Below, in pieces: positions 54,700 through 64,000 of a DNA stretch of 64,000 nucleotides. The number at the start of each line of letters is the position of its first letter. The stretch's first letter is position 1. The stretch is taken from assembly GCA_963575745.1 (NCBI GenBank), contig CAUYUJ010000689.1, positions 17,501-81,500 of the forward strand, read 5' to 3'. The position numbers and the translations under genes were made by a program. The DNA comes from Prorocentrum cordatum (Eukaryota > Sar > Dinophyceae > Prorocentrales > Prorocentraceae). The notes beneath the pieces were generated by a model. The model did no database searches. It was not told the origin of the DNA and saw nothing but the letters and a program-made list of their open reading frames with translations.

Positions 54700-54975
54700 A
54701 CTGCCAGTACGGACGCAGATGCAATATCATGGATGAACGACCTCGTGCGCCACTTCCAGTCGAGCCCCGCCGACGCAGCCCACTACGTCGACACGAATAG
54801 TGACCATGGTTCTTTGATCAGATCGATGTTGGACCTTGCCTGCCAGAAGCGAGTCTCGACTAATGCGCTGGATGCTGATATGCCTGGAGCCTCGGAAAAA
54901 TATAAGAAAACACCAAGCATCTACTCAGTTGTGCACTGGTCCTTTGTCAGCGCGGCCAAGCGGGCAGACTTCTAA
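54700..54975 (+). CDS. internal coding segment, unknown function
   Basis: The frame reads ASTDADAISWMNDLVRHFQS, then DHGSLIRSMLDLACQKRVST and YSVVHWSFVSAAKRADF, ending in TAA. The text is clearly protein-like and helical. It probably joins further coding text in other frames over 54981-55290, where no single frame is convincing. Confidence 0.45.
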   Translation, partial: TASTDADAISWMNDLVRHFQSSPADAAHYVDTNSDHGSLIRSMLDLACQKRVSTNALDADMPGASEKYKKTPSIYSVVHWSFVSAAKRADF

Positions 54976-55290
54976 CTGAATTGATAGATAAAAGTGCGTC
55001 GGCTGGATTTTCACCAGCCGTCTACTACGATCGACACCGGGGGGGCGAGACTGCCTTCGCTCGCCTCCGCTTTCGGACGACAGCTGCGGGGGTGGGCACT
55101 CATCGAGCTGAGGACGCAGACATTGGCGACATCGTCGAGTCCCAGACGGTCGTGGGCACGGATGTGGGGCATGATGTTGTTGCCACAGCTGATGCAAACA
55201 CCAAGGTGGGAGTGCAAATCGACGCCACGGGGGCTCGATCGTTGATGATTGTCTTGGGGTGTGCACGTTTGTTCCAGCACCCCATAGATA

Positions 55291-56475
55291 ATGCGCGAGC
55301 CGAGCCCCCGAAACGATTCACATTCTTCTCTCAAGGTGTTCCAGGCTGAGCTCATTTGCGGTGCTTTGTTTACGCGGGCTGATCGTGCGCAGGCGCTCCT
55401 GGTGAGTTTCGAGTTGATGCAACCTTTATGTACGTTGGATCGGTGCAAAGGCGCCGTGTACGCCAACTTGTTCGGCAATATTTCACATGTGCTGCCCGCT
55501 TCGATGCGCTTCAGGAGGCGCCAGAGGATATCTGTGACCGACGGCGACGGCGCTTTGGACGTGGGCGAGCGGGCGTTGCGGCATCGGAGCACGCTCGACC
55601 CAGTGGGAGTCCTACACGTCAAGTGCCTGGTGCACCGCATAGCTCATCTTAGGTCAAAGTCCACGAGGCTGATACGACACTGGGTTACAGGGTTGGTTCG
55701 GTGGAGCTTCTCGCTGCGCGGCCCCAACTACTTCCTGTCCTTCGTGAGGATTATCTGCAGATGGTTTGATCGCCACCTCGATTATCGATTTGAGGAGCTG
55801 CCCATGGGCCCAGGTTTGGAAGCATATCGGTATAGGAAGGCTGTGCATGATGCGTTCTTGGGGCTCGGCGGCAATTCTAGATACCAGCGGGTGCGACTGT
55901 ATATCATCAGCACGCTTGCCAATGGTGACATTCGTGTACGCGGCCGCTTCCAACACTACTGCAGACCTGGATGCTGCCGAGACCGTCGACACTGCCTGCG
56001 CAAGTTGCGAGTGCGGTTTGTCCGCGCCCTCGTCGGACGACTACCGCCCATCTTTCTTCGGTCGAGGTGGGGGCGGGTGTGCGACGCGGTCGACTACTTC
56101 GGTCTCTTGGAAGCCATCCACGCGTTGGGCGGCGAGATTTACCCGCTCTGGTTCGAACACGTCACTGGCAAGACGGGCCCACGTGGAGGGCGACCGCCCG
56201 AAATCCTGAGCACCAGGGCTAGCCCGAATGTAAACGCCCTCTCGCGATTACGTTCCAGGCTTACGCTCTGCGTCGAGGAGCTTCGGGCCATCGCTCACCC
56301 AAGGTTGGGCCACCTGCCGCAGTCGCTGCCGCTGACGTCCATGACGGGGCACCGCCGACTGGCGAGCGCGGCGAGGACGGCGGGGTCGGCGCCAACACCG
56401 ACCAGGAGATGTCACACCTTCTCGCGGAGGCCGACTTGGGGAATGTCAGCTCTCCCCGAGGCTAGGATCCATTAA
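55291..56475 (+). CDS. possible transposase-derived catalytic region
   Basis: 394 codons. Early text is LICGALFTRADRAQALLVSF and ISVTDGDGALDVGERAL, then VGVLHVKCLVHRIAHLRSKS. The spacing of an acidic TDGDGA block before a C-L-V-H-R block recalls the Asp and the C/H-rich helix of hAT-type DDE transposases; this is pattern memory, not a match. Later text is GPNYFLSFVRIICRWFDRHL, then VRFVRALVGRLPPIFLRSRW and HALGGEIYPLWFEHVTGK. After about residue 300 the texture weakens, and the reading probably leaves this frame, through an intron or decay, before the TAA at 56473. Confidence 0.45.
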   Translation: MREPSPRNDSHSSLKVFQAELICGALFTRADRAQALLVSFELMQPLCTLDRCKGAVYANLFGNISHVLPASMRFRRRQRISVTDGDGALDVGERALRHRSTLDPVGVLHVKCLVHRIAHLRSKSTRLIRHWVTGLVRWSFSLRGPNYFLSFVRIICRWFDRHLDYRFEELPMGPGLEAYRYRKAVHDAFLGLGGNSRYQRVRLYIISTLANGDIRVRGRFQHYCRPGCCRDRRHCLRKLRVRFVRALVGRLPPIFLRSRWGRVCDAVDYFGLLEAIHALGGEIYPLWFEHVTGKTGPRGGRPPEILSTRASPNVNALSRLRSRLTLCVEELRAIAHPRLGHLPQSLPLTSMTGHRRLASAARTAGSAPTPTRRCHTFSRRPTWGMSALPEARIH

Positions 56476-56884
56476 TGGTGTTTTTTCATGCTCTGTTTGT
56501 TGCTTTTTTGTTTTTTCTTGTTTCGTTCTTGCGGCGCGCGCTGGACTCGCGCTCCGCACTCATTGCTCATTGCTGTTTTTGTTGGATTCGGGCGCTATGG
56601 TTTTGCCCCCTCCTTCTCGAGGGGGGTGGCTGAATCGCGGGCGCGCGCGTGCCCATGGTTGCGCATCTCGCCAGAATGGTTCGTGGCCGTGGCGATTGCG
56701 CGGGGCGGGGCCCGGTGCATGCCCAACGGCGTGCGCGTTGCGTGATAGCGGCGGAGTCGTCTCAAACGTGTGGTCATTATTTTGGCGTGATTTGGAAGTG
56801 ACCCGCCAACGCCGCCCCGACATTGCAAAACACTCACAGGTGGCCATTACTGTCAAACGCTCACACATTGCCATAAACCGCCCT

Positions 56885-57050
56885 GCAGGCACTCGGAGGC
56901 TTCCTCCCAGTGTCGCGCCCGGGAGGCTCACATAGTGAGTCGGGCGAGTGTTTCTCAGCCATGGCAGTCGCCCTCGGCATCCCTGCGCGCGCTGACAGGG
57001 GGTGCTTTCTGCAGACGACAGCCGACGGCCCATCGACCCATCGGCCCAAA
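56885..57050 (+). repeat. outer inverted repeat, left arm
   Basis: It carries GAGTGTTTCTCAGCCATGGC, then GCCCTCGGCATCCCTGCGCG, and ends near CCCATCGACCCA. The reverse complement of 61330-61515 has the same words in the same order with about 20-30 percent differences. The stretch 56476-56884 shows no gene. Confidence 0.75.
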
Positions 57051-57169
57051 TTGCATTGCCGATTAAAAAACTTGCGGGTGCTTCAACATGTATAACAGTA
57101 AAGCTGCAAAGGGGACCTTCGCCACAGACGTGCGCAATATATGCGTGGGCCAATGTGCGACCATTTGAG

Positions 57170-57470
57170 CATTAACCGGTATAGAACACGACGTTGAGCA
57201 TCGACCAGCATATGGAAATATGCATGCATTGGCGGGTAAAGAAAAACACGTGCATGGGCCAGTGAAAAACGAGAGCGATGCACAAGTGCATCCAACATGT
57301 GGCAACGATTACTCGACCGTCAAAGTACGCGGCCTGCCTCTCTCGAGCGCTGTCTTTGGGACCGGCATTGCCTCGCGGGGTTTTCGTGGGGCTTTGTTGG
57401 GCTCCCACGGGTCTCGTGGGGCTCGCTTGTCGGGCTCTCGCGGGGTTCCTGCGGGGCTCTCATGGGTTTC
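57170..57470 (+). repeat. inner inverted repeat, left arm
   Basis: GCATGCATTGGCGGG, TGGCAACGATTACTC, GGCATTGCCTCGCGGGGTTT and GCTCCCACGGGTCTCGTGGG recur inverted at 58935-59240. The right part grades into GGGGCTC-rich text that continues to about 57600. Confidence 0.75.
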
Positions 57471-57947
57471 CCCGCAAGGATTTCGCCGGGCGTTCCTCGG
57501 GGTTCGCTCGGGGTCTGGTGGGGCTCACTTGGGGCTCTCGCCGGGCTCCCCCAGGGGTTCTCGCGAGGCTCTCGTGAGGCTCTTGCGGGCTCGATTGGGC
57601 TCCGTCGGGCTCCTCCTCTCCATGTCATCCTCCTTCCTCCTTTCCTTGTCCTTCTCCCTCCTCTAGTCGGGCTCTGTCAGGCTTCGTCGGGCTCATCCTG
57701 TCGCCTCATCCTTTCCGTTTTGAGCTCTGTCGGTATCCGTCGGGCTCCGTATGGCTCTTTCCGGCTTCGTCGGGTTCCGTCGGACTCTCGGAGTCGACGT
57801 TGGGCTCTCATCGGTGGGTCTTGATGCCTGTCGGACTCTCTTGGGCGAAGTCACTCAGGGCTCGCATCAAGAAGCCCACCAGGCAACAACGAGGCTCTTC
57901 CAGGAGGCCGCCCACGAACGGCCCAGGAGCGGACCCCCGAACGCCCC

Positions 57948-58112
57948 CACTAAGGGACCCACTAACGAGCCCGCTAACGAGCCCACTAAGGGACCCACTA
58001 ACGAACCCACTAAGGGACCCACTAACGAGCCAACTATGGGGCCCACTAACGACCCACTAACGAGCCCACTAACGAGCCCACTAAGGGGCCCACTAGCGAA
58101 CCCGCCAACGAG
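57948..58112 (+). repeat. 12-bp tandem repeat ACTAACGAGCCC / ACTAAGGGACCC
   Basis: About 13 units alternate between the two forms. Reading frames show (P)TNEPTKG heptad-like words, a repeat effect. The preceding 57600-57945 stretch is a degenerate TCGGGCTCCGT repeat. Confidence 0.9.
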
Positions 58113-58309
58113 CCCACCAGAAATCTTAAGCGGAACTTCGCACTCGACTGTGGCACTCGACTTTAAGCCGAATCGGCATGGCCACGAACCCTGTGACAGT
58201 CGTTAGTGGGGCGCTAGTGGGGCGCTAGTGGGGAGTGCAGTGGGGGGTGCAGTGCGGACCCCAAGGGCTCTCTGAATGCTCCGGGGCCCCTGTTGCCCTG
58301 AGGAGCCGG

Positions 58310-58520
58310 AGGAGCAGGAGGAGGCAGGAGGAGGCAGGAGGAGGAGGAAGAGGAGGAGAGAGGAGGAGGATGAGGAATAATAGTATGCAGGTGCAAGAGA
58401 GGTTGAAGAAGGGCGAGGAGGAGGAGGAGGAGGAGGGGGGGAGGAGGAGGCAGGAGGAGGATGCAGAGGACGGGGGTTGCAGGGGGAATCAGGATAAAGT
58501 AGGAGGAGGAGGAGGCAGGA
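58310..58520. repeat. AGGAGG purine tract
   Basis: GAGGAGGAGG runs on +, broken by short mixed segments. No gene is supported. The sequence from 58520 to 58930 has GGGGCCC-rich text and no assured ORF. Confidence 0.9.
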
Positions 58521-58934
58521 GGGAAGACGGCCTCGGAGGGCCGGAAAAAAAAGGGGCCCCACAAGGCTCCCTGGGGCCCCGAGATGGCCCCGAAGAGCGC
58601 CGCAGATGTCTCCAAGAGGTGCCCAGGAATATCTACCAACCGACCCCTTGTGGTACATGATCCCGTGGGCCTTCTTGGGGGCCTATTGAGGCCCTCTTGG
58701 AGCCCTCCTCTCTTGACTCTTCCTGACGCCTCTGCCGCCGTCTTCGAGGGGCCCGAGGGCGGTCCCAGGTGGGGCCGAGAGGGCCCCGAGAGGGCCCCGG
58801 GGATGTTTCACGGCCGTGACGCAATTCTGGTGACCTTTTGGGACCCTCGTATGGCCCTGTTGGGGTCCTGATTTGCCCTTCTTGGGGCCATCTGGAACCC
58901 TCTTGGGGCCCTTTGGGGGTCTTGCTGTAGCCCT

Positions 58935-59240
58935 CCGAGGCCGTGAGAGCCCGACGAGCCCGACGAGCGAACCCCGCGAGACACGTGAGAGCCCGACGAG
59001 CGAACCCCATGAGACCCGTGAGAGCCTAGCAAAGCCACGCGAGAATCCCGCGAGGCAGTGCTCATCCAAAAGGCAATGCCCGAGTGAGGCCCTGTGCGTA
59101 CATGGGCGGCTGGGAAAGTGTTGCCACATTCTGGATACACCTGTGCACAGCTGCCGTGCTGCACTGGTATGTGCATATCGTCATGTACGCCCGCCCATGC
59201 ATGTATGTTTCTTTATACCGGCGTATGCGTCATGTTTTTT
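58935..59240 (-). repeat. inner inverted repeat, right arm
   Basis: Reverse complement partner of 57170-57470: read on the minus strand it gives ATGCATGGGCGGG, TGGCAACACTTTCCC, GGCATTGCCTTTTGG, CTCGCGGGATTCTCG and ACGGGTCTCATGGGGTTCGC. Confidence 0.75.
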
Positions 59241-59259
59241 TCTTTTTTTCCCCCAACCC

Positions 59260-60108
59260 TCCTGCGTTGGGTACTCGTTTTGAATAGAGCACTGCGGTCT
59301 CCGTTCTCCTCCTCCCGCCCCCCCCCTCTCTTACCTCCTCCTCTCCTCTCTTGCTTGCCTTCTCCTCCTCTCTTCGCTCCTCCTCTTCTTTTCTCTTGCC
59401 TTTCACGTCATCCCTGGCGGGCTGCGATCTGCGGAACTGTCGCCACTTTCGAGGGCTGCTGGTGGGTCCAGCGGAGTGAGGCACCACGGGGACTCAGATT
59501 AGACCTCGCCATCCCTGGGGGGCTGCGATCTGTGAAACTGTCGCCACTTTCGAGGGCTGCTGGTGGGTCCAGCGGAGTGAGGCACCACGGGGACTCAGAT
59601 TAGACCTCGCCATCTCTGGGGGGGGGGGCTGCGATCTGTGAAACTGTCACCACTTTCGAGGGCTGCTGGTGGGTCCAGCGGAGTGAGGCACCACGGGGAC
59701 TCAGATTAGACCTCGCCATCTCTGGGGGGCTGCGATCTGTGAAACTGTCGCCACTTTCGAGGGCTGCTGGTGGGTCCAGCGGAGTGAGGCACCACGGGGA
59801 CTCAGATTAGACCTCGCCATCTCTGGGGGGCTGCGATCTGTGAAACTGTCGCCACTTTCGAGGGTGCTGGTGGGTCCAGCGGAGTGAGGCACCACGGGGA
59901 CTCAGATTCGACCTCGCCATCCCTGTGTGAAACTGTCGCCACTTTCGAGGCTGCTGGTGGGTCCAGCGGAGTGAGGCACCACGGGGACTCAGATTAGACC
60001 TCGCCACCCCTGGGCGGCTGCGATCTGTGAAACTGTCGCCACTTTCGAGGGCTGCTGGTGGGTGGCCAGCGGAGTGAGGCACCACGGGGACTCAGATTCT
60101 GACCACGA
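59260..60108 (-). repeat. 102-bp satellite array, inverted, with its flank
   Basis: About seven units of 95-110 bp from 59410 on, each with CCATCTCTGGGGGGCTGCGA, TGTGAAACTGTCGCCAC, GGGTCCAGCGGAGTGAGGC and CACCACGGGGACTCAGATTA. This is the reverse complement of the family at 12.5-14 kb. The flank with GTTTTGAATAGAGCACTGCG at 59275-59300 also matches the flank at 14.0 kb inverted, so the whole element is shared. Confidence 0.9.
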
Positions 60109-60438
60109 GCAATGCTCGCGTGCCCTTGCTCTGCGGTTCGTGCCACGTGGCGCTGCGACTCGAGCTGGCGGTCGTCCTTCGGACCCGCAGAAACATCTGC
60201 TGAGCTCGATGAGCTAGGGGAACTACAGGAAAGAAGTGCAGGAAACGGAGGCCGGTCATGCACTCGCCGATACCTCGTTGCTCTGTCATCCTCTTTGCTG
60301 TTGCATGATCCTTATCTGGCCTGCCGGCGCCGCGGCTCGAGCTGGCGGTCGCCCTTCGGGCCCGCGGGAACATCTTCTGAGACAAGTGGACGCCGCCGCC
60401 TTACTTGCAGGCAGCGCGTTGCCTTCGCGGACAGCAGC

Positions 60439-60853
60439 ATGGCAGACCGCAGTGAGATCCTCAGTCGCGTGGTGTTGCCAAGCCTGGTGCAGACGCGCGT
60501 GATCGACCTGAAGTCCCAATCGCGCGTGCATTGTACCTGCGTGGCGTTCAGGCGCGCGCGTGATGCTGCTCGCTCCGCGTTCAACCACTACGTCGCCAGT
60601 GCAACTTTGGACGATGGACAACCGATTGATGATGCGCGACCCCGGCCTTGAGTTTCTTTCCCGCGGGCCGCCCGCAGACCTGGCGGCGCGCCTGCGAGCG
60701 TTCAGCTCCCGCGCTGAAGTGTGCGGGAAGGAGGCGGAGAAGCTAGCGGGCGAGCTACGCCTCGCTCGTTCCTTGCACTCTAAACAAGTTTTATCATGTG
60801 GAACTCTGCGACGACATGGCGCAGGCAGCGCTGCGGGTTTAGCTCGCACTTGA
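60439..60853 (+). CDS. F-box-like short gene with one frame change
   Basis: The ATG gives MADRSEILSRVVLPSLVQTR, then SRVHCTCVAFRRARDAARSA, a pattern like an F-box start and not unlike the ORF at 8.79 kb. The frame changes by one near 60610-60640; the second frame reads DPGLEFLSRGPPADLAARLR and EVCGKEAEKLAGELRLARSL before stopping at 60853. It sits inside the inserted 56.9-61.5 kb block. Confidence in the F-box call is low. Confidence 0.35.
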
Positions 60854-61329
60854 AAAACGCGGCAGTCTTCTGTCTCCTCCCGCCACTTTCATCGTCGTCC
60901 TATTCCCCGCCTCACCTTCTCCATGCATGCTGCTGCTTCCGCGATGGCCTTTCGCCCCCCCCGCCCTCCATTCCATCCCTCTCCTACCCCTCGTTCCCGT
61001 ACCCGTTCTTCTTCGATCCTGGGGCCTCAAGCCTCGTTCTTTCGATCGTCGTCCTGTGAATCGTGCAGCGCATGCGCATCCCATGTAGCTTGCACAGCAA
61101 ATCGCCGCGTCTACACTGTCGTTGTTCCTGCTAATGTTGGCATACTCCTCTTGCCATGTGATGCGCGTGGGTTGGGTACGTCGCAGGGTATTTTTTTTGC
61201 CCATGCATAATATATGTTAACTCGCAGGCCCTAGCATATGTGTTTGGCCGTGTGTGGCCAAGGCCCCCCTCTGCGACCTAACGATCTTGTAAATGTTGGA
61301 ACACGCTCAGGCCCCCTCATCAGCAGTTC

Positions 61330-61515
61330 AATGTGCGTTGGGGGTCGATGGGCTCCCGGAAGCTGTTTGTATTTTTTAATATAAAAAAAACGCCCTTTGC
61401 CAGCGCGCGCAGGGATGCCGAGGGCGACCAGCAAGGCTGAGAAACATTCGCCCGACTCACTACGTGGCCCTTTGGTCGCGACGCTGGGCGGAGGCCTCCG
61501 AATGCCTTCGGAACA
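61330..61515 (-). repeat. outer inverted repeat, right arm
   Basis: On the minus strand it reads GCGAATGTTTCTCAGCC, GTCGCCCTCGGCATCCCTGC and, at its end, CCCATCGACCC, matching 56885-57050. Translated, both arms contain SESGECFSA and VALGIPARA. The sequence from 61515 to 61915 has no supported gene. Confidence 0.75.
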
Positions 61516-61917
61516 GTGCATACGGGGAAGGTTTCGGCGGGCGTTTCTGCGCTTGTGTGGCCTGGGCGCGTGCCCGCGACTGCGACCGCCCGCGGGCGCT
61601 TCGTGATCAGTTGCGGGTGCTCGTGGGCACGCGTGGAAGGTCTCACCAGCCTTTCTGGGAAGATGTGAACACGCGGGAGTGCTTGCCAGTGCTTCCGCGT
61701 GCCTGTGAGCGCCCGGGGTCTCGCATGGCCGCTTGCGGGCGTCTCTCCTAATAGCTGCGCGCTTCTGAGTGCCCGCGTGCGCCCCCGCGCGCGCTGAATG
61801 GCGTTGTTATGTTGCGAGCCGCGTAAACTGCCCCCAGCGTCAACGGAAGCCCCGACCCCAGTTAAAACAAAGTTTCAGAAAAAAACGCCCCTGCGACGAT
61901 CCTAGACACTGGGAGAG

Positions 61918-63943
61918 GTGAGGAATGCTGGAGACATCGCGCAGTTGGCCTCGAAGATTCAACAACGAGTATTTCGCAACAGTGGTCTTGTGTTCATCCG
62001 CGACCCCACCCCCTTGACCGCTGCGATTGCCTTTCGCAAGTGCCTCGCGCCAGTCTTCGACATGATGCACTTCGCGCTGAAGGTGTCCGCGGAGAAGTGG
62101 GAGAAGGAGCAGCACGCGCGGGCCAGGTATAGCGGCCGTCGAGTGCATCGAGCTGCCTTTGCCGCTGAAGGAGCCATTGAGAGAGGGGCGCTCGGCAGTC
62201 TGATCACATGCGCCAGAGATGTTCAGGGGTGGACCTTGCTCTCGCACACATCGCGCGAACCGGGGGGCCAGGGCGCAGATTTTCAAGCTCGTCAGCTCGC
62301 TGGGCGGCCGGATCAACCTGCACATCACCATGGAGCACCATAACTACCCGCACAAGACGTTCACCATGTTGGAGGACCCGGACGGACTACAGGCCGCACG
62401 CGACAAGGACATATGGGAGCCAGAGGCCGTTCGCCAGGAGCACGCTGTCTGCGCGCCCAGTTCTTTGGTCAACATGTTAGTTCTAATTGTGTACTTTATT
62501 ACGCGTTATATGTTCAACGGTTTGGGTGTCTGGGCGCGTGGACAGCGCGCAAACGAGCGAGGGCCTGCGGGCTCGTAGCACGAGGAGCGGCGCAAGAAGC
62601 GCTTCGACCCATCCACCACCGAGTTCTTCGATTACTGGTCGACTGCGCTGAGGTCGATTCTCTCCCCTGAATGCCGTGCCGAGCTGATCGCCACAAAGGC
62701 CTTGCTATGTTTGGACACGGCCAAAATCGAGAACGGCCACGCCGCGATCAGGAGGGGGCTCATCGGGACTTCGACGCAGACGCACGCCGCGGACATCGTC
62801 GACACCAGCTTGCTGTTCATCCAGCGGTCGTGGCGGCGGCTGCGTCGCGAGGCCGACCTTCTGAAGCGCGAGAGCGAGCGGGCGGGTGGCGGGGCCAACG
62901 CTGGCACTACTACCGAGCCAAGCTCAGGAGAACAGGGAGATGATGAGGGGGGGCCACCAGTGAAGAAGACTCGTGGAGGGGGCGCGTGGCGGGCATTACT
63001 CCACGAGCAGACGGGTCAATCCAGCGGTGGGTGCTGCTCGCGGGATCTTTCTGAACGGTACAGGAGATTGAGCTTGGACGAGCTGGAGCGCCTGCGGAGG
63101 ATGGGCACAGCTGCTACTGAGTCGCACGCCATGGGCAGCGTGAGCTTCGCCAACGACTGGCGCAGTCGCCGTCGCATTTCTGATCGGGAGGGCGCCGTGC
63201 GCATGAATCGGGAGTTGACGAGATATTTGCAGGAGGACCTCGCAACTGGATGCGGCGCTCGAGTCTACAATGCACCTGCCCTACCTGACTCAATCGACTG
63301 GGATGAAAGATTACATCGTGTTGTTCAGGCAGTGCGGCTTGATAACCACACCGATCGGAAGTTGGAGTCGATCGTGAAGGGTGAGTTGGCTGCGTGCTCT
63401 ATTCGGCAATCGTCTGCTGCCGACCCCGTGTCGAGATTCGCGTACGAAGCCATCCATAACTGTTCAGGACCTGTGCCGGCTGCGTCTATTCCCGAGATTG
63501 ACCCCTTGCTCACGTTCTCCCACATCGAGGGGGAGTTCGACAACGTGACCGAGGCTGCCCTGGAGGTGACGAACATCAAGATGCACTCGAAGCTCGGGCA
63601 TGCGGTCCAGCATGTGGCAAACGCAGCTTGGGAGCGATGGCGACAACCATACTTGTTCGAGAAGTCGCCACCTATCTCGAGACCCGAGTGGCTTGCTCAT
63701 CGGAGGACTAAATGCAACATTGCAGGTGTATGTCTTTGCGGGCCTGGCGGGGCCCAGACCGAGCGTATGTTCCAGAATTTCAACAAGAGCGTCGTCCAAC
63801 TCTGCCGTGGGAAACCCATGAATGCCAAGCTACATGACGGATCTTTCGTGTACTGTTTGATCGGGGTTGACGTGGCAGCACCAATGTGTACAGATGGTGT
63901 TGATGTCGACGGGTTCGATGTCCAGCAGATATGGTTCACGTAG
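61918..63943 (+). CDS. C-terminal region of the large interrupted gene
   Basis: The first codon here is GTG, so translation must start upstream or enter by splicing. Text runs RNAGDIAQLASKIQQRVFRN, then DMMHFALKVSAEKWEKEQ. The frame changes by one at a G6 run (about 62259-62264) into IFKLVSSLGGRINLHITMEH. A likely intron at 62468-62578 joins to HEERRKKRFDPSTTEFFDYW. The conserved-looking block DTAKIENGHAAIRRGLIGTS followed by TQTHAADIVDTS resembles a C-terminal region of large dinoflagellate proteins that I recall only as unnamed. Later text is RFAYEAIHNCSGPVPAASIP and HSKLGHAVQHVANAAWERWR. TAG at 63941 is followed by open sequence to the window edge, so the true end may lie outside. Confidence 0.55.
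62468..62578 (+). other. candidate spliceosomal intron, 111 bp, GT-AG, phase 0
   Basis: Removing GTCAACATGTTAG to CTCGTAG joins two blocks that share a frame, and the length is a multiple of three. The segment is less coding-like (MLVLIVYFITRYMF) than its flanks and ends in an in-frame TAG. The alternative is a read-through TAG at 62576-62578. Confidence 0.45.
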
Positions 63944-64000
63944 CTTGGCAAAACGACAAACCACGGCACGGAATGTTCAACACCTTGGGCTGCCCAGCTG

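Overview
The window looks like nuclear DNA of a eukaryote, most likely a dinoflagellate. The reasons are GC-rich composition, long ORFs with few convincing introns, almost every credible gene on the + strand, tandem copies of a lineage-specific gene family, a decayed non-LTR reverse transcriptase, and a very large share of minisatellites and purine, GAC, AGT and CAT tracts. No bacterial operon, Shine-Dalgarno pattern, rRNA or tRNA was recognised. The species cannot be named from the sequence.

Layout. 0-3.5 kb: a long coding relic spread over three frames. 3.5-7.1 kb: G tracts, non-coding DNA and a broken LINE-type reverse transcriptase. 7.3-9.7 kb: a duplicated gene-tail module and an F-box-like ORF. 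9.7-22 kb: mostly satellites (a 21-bp family, a 102-bp family, 73-bp and 33-bp arrays) with one minus-strand gene at 16.3-17.1 kb. 21.9-26 kb: a gene ending in a methyltransferase-like domain, then a small gene. 26.2-27.5 kb: 21-bp arrays in inverted orientation. 27.9-31 kb: a zinc-finger, hAT-transposase-like gene. 31.4-34.9 kb: an AT-rich island of hairpin repeats. 35.2-36.8 kb: an unidentified ORF. 39.7-52.9 kb: four paralogues of one unidentified protein family (copies A, B, D and C in order). 53.4-64 kb: pieces of a large, possibly transposase-derived gene, interrupted by about 5.4 kb of nested inverted repeats and satellite.

The strongest unexplained signal is a 14-nt dispersed element, GCTGCCTCTGGCGC. 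I count about 65-75 copies by eye between 7.3 and 52.9 kb, all on the + strand, with none seen on the other strand and none in the outer parts of the window. It can fold as GC(U)GCC-UCU-GGCGC. Variants change mainly the three loop bases. It lies in spacers and inside ORFs, where it is read as AASGA, LPLA or CLWR. A second signal is a recurrent in-frame TAG inside otherwise continuous coding sequence, in two cases at sites where paralogues have sense codons. No function could be assigned to most genes, and homology calls are from memory of family features without any search.
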